DNA from: Streptomyces monomycini
GTDB taxonomy: Bacteria; Actinomycetota; Actinomycetes; Streptomycetales; Streptomycetaceae
Direction: 5' to 3'
Assembly: GCF_022271435.1 (NCBI RefSeq)
Contig: NZ_JAFIQY010000016.1
Span: forward strand, 97,991 to 161,990
DNA length: 64,000 nucleotides
The stretch's first letter is position 1, and every line of letters starts with the position of its first letter. The translations under genes and the position numbers were made by a program. The notes beneath the pieces are model-generated. The model was not told the origin of the DNA, made no database searches, and saw only the letters and a program-made list of their open reading frames with translations. Positions 33,408 through 42,803 of the stretch are shown here, piece after piece.

Positions 33408-36140
33408 CTACGCGTCGCCGCCCGCCTCGCCGGCGTCCGCGGCCGCGACGTCCAGCAGCTGGTAACGGTCGATCGCCTGCTTCAGCAGCGAACGGTCGAC
33501 CTTGCCCTCCTTGGCCAGCTCGGTGAGCACGCCGAGGACGATCGACTGCGCGTCGATGTGGAAGAAGCGACGGGCCGCGCCACGCGTGTCCGCGAAGCCG
33601 AAGCCGTCGGCGCCCAGCGACTGGTAGGTGCCGGGCACCCAGCGCGCGATCTGGTCGGGAACGGCACGCATCCAGTCGGAGACGGCCACCTTCGGACCCT
33701 GCGCGTCAGCGAGCTTCCGCGTCACGAACGGAACGCGCTGCTCCTCCTCCGGGTGGAGCAGGTTGTGCTCCTCGATCTCCACCGCGTCGCGGCGCAGCTC
33801 GTTCCAGGAGGTCGCCGACCAGACGTCCGCCTTGACGTTCCACTCGTCGGCCAGGATCTGCTGGGCCTCGATCGCCCACGGCACGGCCACGCCGGACGCG
33901 AGGATCTGGGCCGCGTGCTCGCCCTTGTCGCCCTGCTTGACGCGGTACAGGCCCTTGAGGATGCCCTCGACGTCCACGTCGGCCGGCTCGGCCGGGTGCT
34001 GGATCGGCTCGTTGTAGACGGTGAGGTAGTAGAAGATGTCCTCACTGTTCTCGCCGTACATCCGGCGCAGACCGTCCTTGACGATGTGCGCGATCTCGTA
34101 CCCGTACGCCGGGTCGTAGGCGACACACGCCGGGTTGGTCGAGGCGAGCAGCTGGGAGTGGCCGTCCGCGTGCTGGAGGCCCTCACCGGTCAGGGTCGTA
34201 CGGCCGGCGGTCGCACCCAGCACGAAGCCGCGCGCGAGCTGGTCGGCCATCTGCCAGAACTGGTCACCGGTGCGCTGGAACCCGAACATCGAGTAGAAGA
34301 CGTAGATCGGGATCAGCGGCTCGCCGTGCGTGGCGTAGGCGGAGCCCGCCGCGATCAGCGACGCGGTGCAGCCGGCCTCGGAGATGCCGTCGTGCAGCAT
34401 CTGGCCGGTCGGCGACTCCTTGTAGGCGAGCAGCAGTTCGCGGTCGACCGACTCGTAGATCTGGCCCAGCGGGTTGTAGATCTTCGCGGACGGGAAGAAC
34501 GCGTCCATACCGAAGGTGCGGTACTCGTCCGGCGCGATCGGCACGAAACGCTTGCCGATCTCCTTGTCCCGCATGAGGTCCTTCAGGACCCGCACGAACG
34601 CCATGGTCGTGGCGATCTTCTGCTGGCCGGAGCCCTTCTTCGCCCCCGCGTACGCCTTCTCGTCCGGCAGCGGCAGCGGCTTGGCACGCACGATACGCGT
34701 CGGGACGTACCCGCCGTTCGCCTTGCGGCGGTCGTGCATGTACTGGATCTCTTCGGAGTCGCGGCCCGGGTGGTAGTACGGCGGGTTGCCGTCCTCCAGC
34801 TCCTTGTCCGAGATCGGCAGGTGCAGCCGGTCGCGGAAGCGCTTGAGGTCCTCGGCCGTCAGCTTCTTCATCTGGTGGGTCGCGTTGCGGCCCTCGAAGT
34901 TCGGACCGAGGGTCCAGCCCTTGACGGTCTGCGCGAGGATCACCGTCGGCTGGCCCTTGTGGGCCTTGGCCGCCGCGTACGCCGCGAAGATCTTCTTGTG
35001 GTCGTGACCGCCGCGGCCCAGGTGCTGGATCTGCTGGTCGGTCATGTTCTCGACCATCGCGCGCAGGCGGTGGTCGTCACCGAAGAAGTGCTCGCGGATG
35101 TACGAACCGGTCTCGGTCGCGTACGTCTGGAACTGGCCGTCCGGGGTCGTGTTCAGCTTGTTGACCAGGACGCCGTCGCGGTCCTGGGCCAGCAGCGGGT
35201 CCCAGCTGCGGTCCCAGACCAGCTTGATCACGTTCCAGCCGGCGCCGCGGAACTGCGACTCCAGCTCCTGCATGATCTTGCCGTTGCCGCGGACCGGGCC
35301 GTCCAGGCGCTGCAGGTTGCAGTTGACCACGAAGGTCAGGTTGTCCAGGCCCTCACGCGCCGCGAGGGACAGCTGGCCGAGCGACTCGGGCTCGTCCATC
35401 TCGCCGTCGCCGAGGTAGGCCCACACGTGCGAGTCGGAGGTGTCGGCGATGCCGCGCGCCTCCATGTAGCGGTTCATCCGGGCCTGGTAGATCGCGCCCA
35501 GCGGGCCGAGGCCCATCGAGACGGTCGGGAACTCCCAGAAGTCCGGCATCAGCCGCGGGTGCGGGTAGCTGGACAGGCCGTTCGGGAACTTGGACTTCTC
35601 CTGCCGGAAGGCGTCGAGCTGGGTCTCGCTCAGCCGGTCCAGGAGGTAGGCACGGGCGTACACACCGGGCGAGGCGTGGCCCTGGAAGAAGATCTGGTCG
35701 CCGCCCTTGCCGTCGTCCTTGCCCCGGAAGAAGTGGTTGAAGCCCACGTCGTACAGGGAGGCGGAGGACGCGAAGGTGGCGATGTGGCCGCCGACGCCGA
35801 TACCGGGGCGCTGCGCCCGCGACACCATGACCGCGGCGTTCCACCGGGTCGCGTTCAGGATCTTGCGCTCGATCTCCTCGTTGCCGGGGAAGAACGGCTC
35901 GTCCTTGGTCGCGATGGTGTTGACGTAATCCGTGCTGCGCATCTCGGGCACGGCCACGCGCTTCTCGCGGGCCCGCTCGATCAGGCGGAGCATGAGGTAG
36001 CGGGCACGTTCCCGGCCTCGCTCATCGACGGCTGCGTCGAGCGAGTCGAGCCATTCCTGGGTCTCTTCGGGATCGAAGTCCGGGACCTGGCTGGGAAGGC
36101 CGCCAATGATGATCGGGTTGCGATCGGATCCGGAAGCCAC
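33408..36140 (-). CDS. aceE: Pyruvate dehydrogenase E1 component, homodimeric type
   Basis: Thiamine-diphosphate-dependent decarboxylase feeding acetyl-CoA to the TCA cycle and fatty-acid synthesis. 910 residues, the normal length of the AceE (not E1 alpha/beta) form. The TPP/Mg motif GDGEMDEPES is followed by NLTFVVNCN; other blocks such as GGHIATFASSASLYDVGFNH and LTGEGLQHADGHS are intact. GTG 36140 was chosen since homologues begin ASGSDRNPII and GAAGGAA precedes it. Single gene; E2/E3 are not in the window. Confidence 0.95.
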   Translation of the reverse strand: MASGSDRNPIIIGGLPSQVPDFDPEETQEWLDSLDAAVDERGRERARYLMLRLIERAREKRVAVPEMRSTDYVNTIATKDEPFFPGNEEIERKILNATRWNAAVMVSRAQRPGIGVGGHIATFASSASLYDVGFNHFFRGKDDGKGGDQIFFQGHASPGVYARAYLLDRLSETQLDAFRQEKSKFPNGLSSYPHPRLMPDFWEFPTVSMGLGPLGAIYQARMNRYMEARGIADTSDSHVWAYLGDGEMDEPESLGQLSLAAREGLDNLTFVVNCNLQRLDGPVRGNGKIMQELESQFRGAGWNVIKLVWDRSWDPLLAQDRDGVLVNKLNTTPDGQFQTYATETGSYIREHFFGDDHRLRAMVENMTDQQIQHLGRGGHDHKKIFAAYAAAKAHKGQPTVILAQTVKGWTLGPNFEGRNATHQMKKLTAEDLKRFRDRLHLPISDKELEDGNPPYYHPGRDSEEIQYMHDRRKANGGYVPTRIVRAKPLPLPDEKAYAGAKKGSGQQKIATTMAFVRVLKDLMRDKEIGKRFVPIAPDEYRTFGMDAFFPSAKIYNPLGQIYESVDRELLLAYKESPTGQMLHDGISEAGCTASLIAAGSAYATHGEPLIPIYVFYSMFGFQRTGDQFWQMADQLARGFVLGATAGRTTLTGEGLQHADGHSQLLASTNPACVAYDPAYGYEIAHIVKDGLRRMYGENSEDIFYYLTVYNEPIQHPAEPADVDVEGILKGLYRVKQGDKGEHAAQILASGVAVPWAIEAQQILADEWNVKADVWSATSWNELRRDAVEIEEHNLLHPEEEQRVPFVTRKLADAQGPKVAVSDWMRAVPDQIARWVPGTYQSLGADGFGFADTRGAARRFFHIDAQSIVLGVLTELAKEGKVDRSLLKQAIDRYQLLDVAAADAGEAGGDA

Positions 36141-36610
36141 GCTGTTCCTTCGCTGTTCGGTCTTGCTCTGCTTTGGTGTCGCGCCGTCTTCCATCGTGTA
36201 CCGGCTCACCGGGATACGTCATCTCTACCGGTGGGTAACCACCCCCTAAGAGACGGGCGCTCGCAGGCCGGTTTTTGAGGTCGGCCAAATCGCAACCATA
36301 CGCCCACGCCGGAACCGGTCGCCGTACGGTCGTGCGAACCCCGCGAAGAGGTCCGGGTGCCGGGCGTCACCCCCCAAAGAGCCCAGTCACCGAACAAAAC
36401 GCAATAAAGGCAGTAAATGGATGTGGGGTGAATCACTTCCCGCCGTGCGGGTGGGGTCGCAGTTGCGGCGAGACGGCGGTAAACGTCACCGTTTCGACGG
36501 TCTCGGCGGCCGGGTACTTGCGCGATCCGCCCGGCCCGTGTGGACTACGCCCAATGCCCCGCGCACGCGTGGGTGCAAGCCATTTACCGAAACATGACAG
36601 GAGGCAATCC
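36141..36610. other. Divergent promoter region of aceE and DUF3052 gene
   Basis: About 470 bases without a credible gene. It holds an imperfect dyad GGTGG-GTAA-CCACC (36230-36243) 90 bases before aceE, candidate operator, and an AT-rich box with CGCAATAAAGGCAGTAAATG around 36400. An AGGAGG ribosome site precedes the DUF3052 gene. Confidence 0.45.
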
Positions 36611-37051
36611 GTGAGCGCGACCGCGGACCACGCGGAGGAGCGGACCAACCCGGCCATCAAGCTGGGGTTCGAGCCCGGACAGGTGGTCCAGGAGATCGGC
36701 TACGACGACGACGTCGAGCAGGAGCTCCGCGAAGCCATTGAGGCCGTGATCGGCCAGGAGATCGTTGACGAGGAATACGACGACGTCGCCGACGTCGTCG
36801 TGCTGTGGTTCCGCGATGACGACGGCGACCTCACGGACGCGCTGGTGGATGCCATCGGTCTGATCGACGAGGGCGGCGAGATCTGGCTGATGACGCCCAA
36901 GACCGGCCGCGACGGATACGTCGAGCCGAGCGACATCAACGAAGCCGCGCAGACGGCGGGCCTGTCCCAGACCAGGAGCATCAACGCGGGCAAGGACTGG
37001 AGCGGCAGCCGCCTGGTCACCCCCAAGGGCGCCAAGTCGGGCAAGCGCTGA
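36611..37051 (+). CDS. DUF3052 family protein
   Basis: 146 residues from GTG 36611 with AGGAGG 8 bases upstream. Very acidic middle part (YDDDVEQELREAIEAVIGQE, EEYDDVADVVVLWFRDDDGD) typical of DUF3052; homologues sit beside aceE in many Streptomyces. No membrane segments. Biochemical role unknown; synteny with aceE is the only clue. Confidence 0.9.
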   Translation: MSATADHAEERTNPAIKLGFEPGQVVQEIGYDDDVEQELREAIEAVIGQEIVDEEYDDVADVVVLWFRDDDGDLTDALVDAIGLIDEGGEIWLMTPKTGRDGYVEPSDINEAAQTAGLSQTRSINAGKDWSGSRLVTPKGAKSGKR

Positions 37052-37071
37052 GCTGCGCCCCCACGTTCCGT

Positions 37072-37110
37072 GCCGAGCCCTCCGCCGGGTGATCCGGTGG
37101 GGGGCTCGGC
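37072..37110 (+). terminator. Terminator after DUF3052 gene
   Basis: A 17-bp stem (two G-T wobbles) from GCCGAGCCC (37072-37080) to GGGCTCGGC (37102-37110), 5-base loop. Confidence 0.85.
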
Positions 37111-37258
37111 GTGCGTGCCCCGGCGCGTAGGGTTGGCCGCAACCTGTTGGAATCCGCCGGAGCGGGCGCTGCCGGCGGTGCCCCGCGCCGCACGCCGGTG
37201 ACGGCGCCGGGCACGGCAAAGGCGTCCGCGCACGGTGTCTGCGAAGGGAACGGTCCCC

Positions 37259-37717
37259 ATGGCGATCGAGGTCGGCTCGAAGGCTCCGGAGTTCGAGCTG
37301 AAGAACCAGCACGGTGAGCTGATCAAGCTCTCCGACTTCCGCGGCGAGAAGGCCGTCGTCCTCCTCTTCTACCCCTTCGCCTTCACCGGCGTGTGCACCG
37401 GCGAGCTGTGCGCCCTGCGCGACGAGCTGCCGAAGTTCGTCAACGACGACGTGCAGCTGCTGGCCGTCTCCAACGACTCGCCCTTCGCGCTGCGCGTCTT
37501 CGCCGAGCAGGAGGGCCTGGAGTACCCGCTGCTGTCGGACTTCTGGCCGCACGGTGAGGCCTCGCGGGCCTACGGCGTCTTCGACGAGGAGAAGGGCTGC
37601 GCGGTGCGCGGGACCTTCATCATCGACAAGGAGGGCGTGGTGCGCTGGACGGTCGTCAACGGCCTGCCCGACGCCCGTGACCTCAACGACTACCTCAAGG
37701 CGCTCGGCGACCTCTGA
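37259..37717 (+). CDS. Thiol peroxidase, AhpE/BCP-type peroxiredoxin
   Basis: 152 residues. Peroxidatic Cys46 in AFTGVCTGEL; Cys51 five residues on is placed like the resolving Cys of E. coli BCP, so a 2-Cys atypical mechanism is plausible. Reduces hydrogen and organic peroxides using thioredoxin-like donors. ATG 37259 follows a GAAGGGAA site. It directly precedes the Ter genes and fits a stress neighbourhood. Confidence 0.92.
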   Translation: MAIEVGSKAPEFELKNQHGELIKLSDFRGEKAVVLLFYPFAFTGVCTGELCALRDELPKFVNDDVQLLAVSNDSPFALRVFAEQEGLEYPLLSDFWPHGEASRAYGVFDEEKGCAVRGTFIIDKEGVVRWTVVNGLPDARDLNDYLKALGDL

Positions 37718-37874
37718 TTCCCGCCGTGACCGGCTCCCGCCGCGACATCGGCGCGGTGTCCGTACCGGTACCTGTAATCGGTGGGAACCGGTCACTAGGA
37801 TCAAAACGTTGATCTGATGCCATGCACGATGGGGGCGCAAAGCATTTCGTACCCCTCGAACCCAGGGAGGACTC

Positions 37875-38450
37875 GTGGGAGTCAGCCTCAGCAAGGGCGG
37901 AAACGTCTCGCTGACGAAGGAAGCCCCCAATCTGACCGCGGTGCTCGTCGGTCTGGGCTGGGACGCCCGTACCACCACCGGTACGGACTTCGACCTGGAC
38001 GCCAGCGCGCTGCTGACCAACGACCAGGGCAAGGTCGCCAACGACCAGAACTTCGTGTTCTTCAACAACCTGAAGAGCCCGGACGGCTCGGTCGAGCACA
38101 CCGGCGACAACACCACCGGTGAGGGCGAGGGCGACGACGAGGCCATCAAGGTGAACCTCGCCGGCGTGCCCGCCGACGTCGCCAAGATCGTGTTCCCGGT
38201 GTCCATCTACGACGCCGAGAACCGCCAGCAGAGCTTCGGTCAGGTCCGCAACGCCTACATCCGCGTCGTGAACCAGGCCGACGGCAACGAGCTCGCGCGC
38301 TACGACCTCAGCGAGGACGCCTCGACCGAGACCGCCATGGTCTTCGGCGAGCTGTACCGCAACGGCGCGGAGTGGAAGTTCCGGGCCATCGGCCAGGGGT
38401 ACGCCTCGGGCCTGCGCGGCATCGCGCAGGACTTCGGCGTCAACGTCTGA
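37875..38450 (+). CDS. terD: TerD-family calcium-binding stress protein (copy 1)
   Basis: 191 residues, GTG start with AGGGAGG upstream. The TerD beta-sandwich is clear: KGGNVSLTKEAPNLTAV, calcium-site Asp cluster DFDLDASALL, the acidic loop GEGEGDDEA and RAIGQGYASGLRGIAQDFG. TerD proteins bind Ca2+ and belong to tellurite/stress-response complexes. It is about 80% identical by eye to the next gene, pointing to tandem duplication. A hairpin follows, so each copy is probably transcribed separately. Confidence 0.94.
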   Translation: MGVSLSKGGNVSLTKEAPNLTAVLVGLGWDARTTTGTDFDLDASALLTNDQGKVANDQNFVFFNNLKSPDGSVEHTGDNTTGEGEGDDEAIKVNLAGVPADVAKIVFPVSIYDAENRQQSFGQVRNAYIRVVNQADGNELARYDLSEDASTETAMVFGELYRNGAEWKFRAIGQGYASGLRGIAQDFGVNV

Positions 38451-38472
38451 GCCGAGCCGTCACCCTTCCGCA

Positions 38473-38513
38473 CCCGGCGTCGTACCCCCCTGTCCGGGGA
38501 GTACGGCGCCGGG
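38473..38513 (+). terminator. Terminator between the two terD copies
   Basis: A 17-bp stem with one mismatch and one wobble (38473-38490 with 38496-38513) and a 5-base loop. Confidence 0.8.
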
Positions 38514-38711
38514 CGCGCTTGAAGCCCGTACGCAGGCCGTGCGGGACACGGATCCCGGCGCGCGGCGGATCGCGCGCCCCGCGGAGTCCACCTGTGCGCC
38601 GTAAAAGTGGCGTATCCGGGACCGTGTCCGTCCCGTACGGGCCATGTACGAACCCGTATGAAAGCCGTGGACAACCGCGGCACCACCGTCACCGGGGAGG
38701 ATGCGAACACC

Positions 38712-39287
38712 ATGGGCGTCACGCTCGCAAAGGGAGGCAACGTCTCCCTCTCCAAGGCCGCTCCGAATCTCACGCAGGTCATGGTCGGCCTCGGCTGGGA
38801 CGCGCGCTCGACCACAGGAGCGCCGTTCGACCTGGATGCCAGCGCGCTGCTGTGCAGGTCGGGGCGGGTGCTCGGCGACGAGTACTTCGTCTTCTACAAC
38901 AATCTCAAGAGCCCGGACGGCTCGGTCGAGCACACGGGCGACAACCTCACCGGTGAGGGTGAAGGGGACGACGAGTCGATTCTCGTGGACCTCAGCACGG
39001 TCCCCGAAGAGGTCGACAAGATCGTTTTTCCCGTCTCGATCCACGAGGCGGATGTCCGCGGCCAGAGCTTCGGCCAGGTCAGCAACGCTTTCATCCGCGT
39101 GGTCAACCAGGCGGACGGCAGTGAACTGGCGCGCTACGACCTCAGTGAGGACGCCTCCAGCGAAACCGCAATGATCTTCGGTGAGGTCTACCGGTACAGC
39201 GGTGAATGGAAGTTCCGCGCGGTGGGCCAGGGGTACGCGTCGGGGTTGCGAGGCATCGCTCTAGACTTCGGGGTCAACGTTTCGTAA
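38712..39287 (+). CDS. terD: TerD-family calcium-binding stress protein (copy 2)
   Basis: 191 residues from ATG 38712 (GGGGAGG upstream; the open frame back to 38607 is untypical). Same domain and calcium residues as copy 1 (PFDLDASALL, GEGEGDDES, VGQGYASGLRGIALDFG). Differences cluster in the surface loop (CRSGRVLGDEY here, NDQGKVANDQN in copy 1). It lies 54 bases before the DUF475 gene, likely co-transcribed. Confidence 0.94.
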   Translation: MGVTLAKGGNVSLSKAAPNLTQVMVGLGWDARSTTGAPFDLDASALLCRSGRVLGDEYFVFYNNLKSPDGSVEHTGDNLTGEGEGDDESILVDLSTVPEEVDKIVFPVSIHEADVRGQSFGQVSNAFIRVVNQADGSELARYDLSEDASSETAMIFGEVYRYSGEWKFRAVGQGYASGLRGIALDFGVNVS

Positions 39288-39341
39288 AGCGCCGCGCACT
39301 GCGCGCGGGGGACCCCATACAGCGAGGGATTGGGTTAGGCA

Positions 39342-40538
39342 GTGCTCCTGAGAACCTTTGGCTGGTCGTTCGCCGTCACGGCGGCCGGCCTGGCCTTGGC
39401 CGGCGTCCTCTGGGGGTGGCAGGGGCTAGCGATCGTCGGCATCCTGTCGATCCTGGAGATTTCGGTCTCGTTCGACAACGCGGTCATCAACGCCGGAATC
39501 CTGCGCAAGATGAACGCCTTCTGGCAGAAAATCTTTCTGACCGTCGGCATTCTCATCGCCGTCTTCGGCATGCGCCTGGTCTTCCCGGTCGTCATCGTCG
39601 CGGTCACCGCGAAGATCGGACCGATCGAGGCCGTCAATCTGGCGATCAACGACAAGGCGCAGTACGAGCACCTGGTCACGGGGGCCCACCCGGCCATCGC
39701 GGCCTTCGGTGGCATGTTCCTGCTCATGATCTTCCTCGACTTCATCTTCGAGGAGCGCGAGCACAAGTGGCTGGGCTGGCTGGAGCGGCCGCTGGCCAAG
39801 ATGGGCAAGCTGGACATGCTGTCCGTCATCGTCGCGCTGGTCGTCCTGCTCGTCACCGCCATGACGGTGGCCACCGACGTCGCGCACGGCGGTGGTGACA
39901 AGAGCGCGACGGTGCTGCTGTCCGGCGTCGCCGGCCTGCTCACGTATCTGGTCGTGGGTGGTGTCTCCGGCTACTTCGAGGACAAGCTGGAGGAGGCCGA
40001 AGAGGCCCAGGAAGCCGAGAACGAGGACGCCGGGAACGGCTCCGCCGCGAAGCCGGCGGTGGCGGCCCGGGAAGACGGTGCCGGTGCGAACGGCGAGACG
40101 TCCAAGCGCGGCTCCGTCTCGGGTGTGGGGCTGGCGGGCAAGGCCGCCTTCTTCCTCTTCCTCTACCTGGAGGTCATCGACGCGTCGTTCTCCTTCGACG
40201 GCGTCATCGGGGCCTTCGCCATCACCAACGACATCTTCGAGATGGCGCTGGGCCTGGGCATCGGCGCGATGTACATCCGTTCGCTGACGGTCTTCCTGGT
40301 CCGTAAGGGAACCCTCGACGACTACGTCTACCTGGAGCACGGCGCGCACTACGCCATCGGCGCGCTGGCCGTCATCCTGCTCGCCACGATCAAGTACGAG
40401 ATCAACGAGGTCATCACCGGCCTGGTCGGAATCGTGCTGATCGCCGCGTCCTTCTGGTCATCCATGCGCAAGAACCGCAAGGAAGGCAAAGCGGGCGAAG
40501 ACTCCGCGGCAAAGTCGGAAGTTGCCTCCGGAGTGTGA
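39342..40538 (+). CDS. DUF475/TerC-like integral membrane protein
   Basis: 398 residues with eight or more helices. TerC-type acidic residues lie in the helices: ISILEISVSFDNAVINA in the first half and LEVIDASFSFDGVIGAF in the second, giving an internal two-fold repeat. A charged linker (about 210-265, Glu/Ala-rich) separates the halves. TerC relatives transport metals (Mn2+) and pair with TerD at the membrane. GTG start; terminator after the stop. Confidence 0.9.
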   Translation: MLLRTFGWSFAVTAAGLALAGVLWGWQGLAIVGILSILEISVSFDNAVINAGILRKMNAFWQKIFLTVGILIAVFGMRLVFPVVIVAVTAKIGPIEAVNLAINDKAQYEHLVTGAHPAIAAFGGMFLLMIFLDFIFEEREHKWLGWLERPLAKMGKLDMLSVIVALVVLLVTAMTVATDVAHGGGDKSATVLLSGVAGLLTYLVVGGVSGYFEDKLEEAEEAQEAENEDAGNGSAAKPAVAAREDGAGANGETSKRGSVSGVGLAGKAAFFLFLYLEVIDASFSFDGVIGAFAITNDIFEMALGLGIGAMYIRSLTVFLVRKGTLDDYVYLEHGAHYAIGALAVILLATIKYEINEVITGLVGIVLIAASFWSSMRKNRKEGKAGEDSAAKSEVASGV

Positions 40539-40565
40539 CGAGGGTCTGATTGAGGAACGCTCTCA

Positions 40566-40605
40566 GCGGGGCGGCCATGGAGTGCTCACTCCATGGCCGC
40601 CCCGC
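40566..40605 (+). terminator. Very strong hairpin after the DUF475 gene
   Basis: A 19-bp perfect stem (40566-40584 with 40587-40605) that includes CCATGG near its centre and a minimal loop. No T run. Confidence 0.85.
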
Positions 40606-40756
40606 GGCCGTACCGGGCCACGGGGCGGCCGGTGCAGCCGGGGAGGACCGGTGCAACCGGGGAGGGCCGGCACGGCCGGGACGAACCGGTGGGGCCGGGA
40701 CGCACGCAGCAGTCGGGTCGCCGAGCCGTCGGGCGGGCGGCCTCCGGGTCGGATCG

Positions 40757-41509
40757 ATGGGGTGGGGCAAGGTGTCGTTCTTGGACAACTGGCGTCGGGG
40801 CGGGGCGCCGAAATTCGAAGCCGGTGGCGCGTCGTACGTGGTCGAACTGACCAAGCGCAATCCGGTCGTCTCGCTGACGAAGCAGGGCGCGGCCTCCGGG
40901 CACCTGCGGGTCAACCTGTCCTGGCAGATGCGCACGTCCGACATCGGGATGCGCAGCTCGCAGCGCGGCGGCAGCCTGCTGCGCAATCCGGGCAAGATGT
41001 TCAAACCGGAGGTGGTGCAGGCGCAGGGACCGGCGGTCGTCAAGATCGACCTGGACCTGGCCTGCCTGTACGAGCTCAAGGACGGCACCAAGGGCGTCGT
41101 GCAGCCACTCGGCAACTTCCTGGGCGACATCAACGCCGCGCCGTACGTGAAGCTCAGCGGCGACGACCGCTTCGGCTCACCCTCCGGCGAAACGCTCTAC
41201 ATCAACCTCGACCACCGCGACGAGATCAAGCGCCTGCTCATCTTCGTCTACATCTACGACGGCACACCGGCCTTCGACCGCACCCACGCCGTCGTGACGC
41301 TCTACCCGAGCAGCGGCCCCCGCGTGGAGATCGGCCTCGACGAACGCGCGCCACAGGCCCGCTCCTGCGCCATCTTCATGCTGGAGAACAACAAGGGCGA
41401 ACTCACCGTCCGCCGCGAGGTGAAGTACGTCTACGGCTTCCAGTCCGAACTGGACCGCCTGTACGGCTGGGGCCTGCAGTGGGGGCGGGGGTACAAGACG
41501 AAGGTGTGA
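40757..41509 (+). CDS. TerD-superfamily tellurium-resistance protein
   Basis: 250 residues from ATG 40757. Divergent TerD-like beta-sandwich: PVVSLTKQGAASGHLRVNLSW, DLDLACLYELKDG, then IYDGTPAFDRTHAVVTLYPS and ENNKGELTVRREVKY. It lacks the dense GEGEGDDE loop of the two TerD copies. Closest by pattern to the TerA/TerF-like branch. Separated from DUF475 by a hairpin and a 150-base GC-rich stretch with CCGGGGAGG-type short repeats, so it has its own promoter. Confidence 0.85.
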   Translation: MGWGKVSFLDNWRRGGAPKFEAGGASYVVELTKRNPVVSLTKQGAASGHLRVNLSWQMRTSDIGMRSSQRGGSLLRNPGKMFKPEVVQAQGPAVVKIDLDLACLYELKDGTKGVVQPLGNFLGDINAAPYVKLSGDDRFGSPSGETLYINLDHRDEIKRLLIFVYIYDGTPAFDRTHAVVTLYPSSGPRVEIGLDERAPQARSCAIFMLENNKGELTVRREVKYVYGFQSELDRLYGWGLQWGRGYKTKV

Positions 41510-41544
41510 GTCGAGGGCGTCGTCTCATGGTTGGACGTCAGAGG

Positions 41545-41799
41545 TCAAGATCGTCCTGTTGCTCCTTCGGCATGTACCTCGGGCCCCCTTCCGCGGTCGG
41601 ACATTCCCGGTCTTGGCCAAGGGAGGGCGGTAGCCCGGGTTGCTACGGTGCAGCGCGCGACGACGGTCGCCGCCGTCAGCTCTTCGGCATCCCATCGCTC
41701 GCGTAGGACGGCGCGCACCCACTCCTCGACGTCCTGTCCGTCGCGGTCGGCGGCCGCGACGACGCGCTCCATGCCGACGTCGGTGAACAGCACGGTCAT
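41545..41799 (-). CDS. Small hypothetical protein
   Basis: 84 residues from ATG 41799. The first half (MTVLFTDVGMERVVAAADRD, then GQDVEEWVRAVLRERWDAE) looks like a short helical module such as an antitoxin-type ribbon-helix-helix, but I cannot confirm a family. The second half is compositionally weak and may be out-of-family extension. It lies about 80 bases downstream of the zinc-ribbon gene on the same strand and may be its partner. Confidence 0.4.
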   Translation of the reverse strand: MTVLFTDVGMERVVAAADRDGQDVEEWVRAVLRERWDAEELTAATVVARCTVATRATALPWPRPGMSDRGRGPEVHAEGATGRS

Positions 41800-41879
41800 G
41801 GCACGGGCGCTGGCAGGCGCGCCGTCGAAGACGGGGCAGGGCTCGGCGCCGACGCGCAGTCGGCGCGCAGTCGGCGCGC

Positions 41880-42803
41880 TCAGGTGGCGCCGCAGCTCGC
41901 GCACAGCGCCCGGGGCACGTCGGGCGCATCGGCCGGCCGTACTCCGAAGTCCAGCAGCGCGTCTTGGGCGCCGCACCGCGGACAAGAGTCGAGGCGCCCC
42001 CAACTTGCGTGGCCGTCGTCGGTCTTTATCCAGGCGAGGAGGGCCCACGTCGGGTGGGACCACGTCGGGTGGGACCACCAGGCATGGCAGAAACGGCCGA
42101 CCAGTGGGTACTCGCCGCCGCCGGTGACCAGTGCCCACTGGCCGCAGCGGGGGCAGGCGAGGGCGCGGTCCTTGACGTTGGCCAGTTCGCCCTTGATCCG
42201 GGTGAGCCGGGCGAGACCGGTGGTGTGGCAGATGGTCGCCCGCAGGGCTTTCCACGCGATCTTGCACAGGGCGCAGTCGCGGCGGTCATACGGGCGCTCC
42301 GGCACGGGCGGCAGCAACTCGGCGAAGACGAAGGTGACGGGGAAGTCCATGACCTGGCCGGCGCGGGCCTCGACCTCGCGGGCCGAAACGCCCCGCAGGC
42401 CGTGGTGCCGGAGTTTGTCGCGCCGGCGTGCGAGGACGGTCAGGCTCTCGGTCGCCGGGCCGCCGACGGTGACGCCGGCTACGGTCTCCAGACGCGTGCG
42501 GGCCCGGGTGAGGGTGCAGCTCTCGAAGTCCCCGGACTCGTAGTCGCCGCGGTCAGCGTCGTGGGGGTGCCGGAAGACCTGCTTCCAGCCGGCCCGGGCG
42601 AGGCGGGCCTTGAGAAGGACCTCAGCGGCGGCGTACAGGTCCAGCACCACGTATTTCAGCTCTCGCGGGCCCGGCGGGTCGCGGCGCAGCAAGCTCGAAA
42701 CCGACCACAGGAAGTCGATTCCGTTGTCCACCGGCGGAAAATCCATCTCGCGGGCAGCCGACGACAGCTCAACGTACGGCTCCGCAAGACCCAGCCTGTT
42801 CAT
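41880..42803 (-). CDS. Unrecognised zinc-ribbon protein with possible HEPN RNase motif
   Basis: 307 residues from ATG 42803. N-terminal helical region has LKYVVLDLYAAAEVLLKARL (49-68), reminiscent of HEPN/DUF4145 helices, and RRRDKLRHH (126-134), which fits the HEPN RNase motif R-x4-6-H. The rest holds four CxxC knuckles: C177/C180, C217/C220, C274/C277, C301/C304, probably two zinc ribbons. SHPTW is duplicated at 244-253 by a 15-base tandem repeat (42046-42075). No known family name. Located inside the Ter island, facing away from the TerD-like gene. An RNA-targeting role is a hypothesis. Confidence 0.6.
   Translation of the reverse strand: MNRLGLAEPYVELSSAAREMDFPPVDNGIDFLWSVSSLLRRDPPGPRELKYVVLDLYAAAEVLLKARLARAGWKQVFRHPHDADRGDYESGDFESCTLTRARTRLETVAGVTVGGPATESLTVLARRRDKLRHHGLRGVSAREVEARAGQVMDFPVTFVFAELLPPVPERPYDRRDCALCKIAWKALRATICHTTGLARLTRIKGELANVKDRALACPRCGQWALVTGGGEYPLVGRFCHAWWSHPTWSHPTWALLAWIKTDDGHASWGRLDSCPRCGAQDALLDFGVRPADAPDVPRALCASCGAT

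Noticed and set aside
33558..36278. Long plus-strand frame opposite aceE
   Set aside because: Arg/Val/Gly-rich shadow; aceE on the minus strand is unmistakable.
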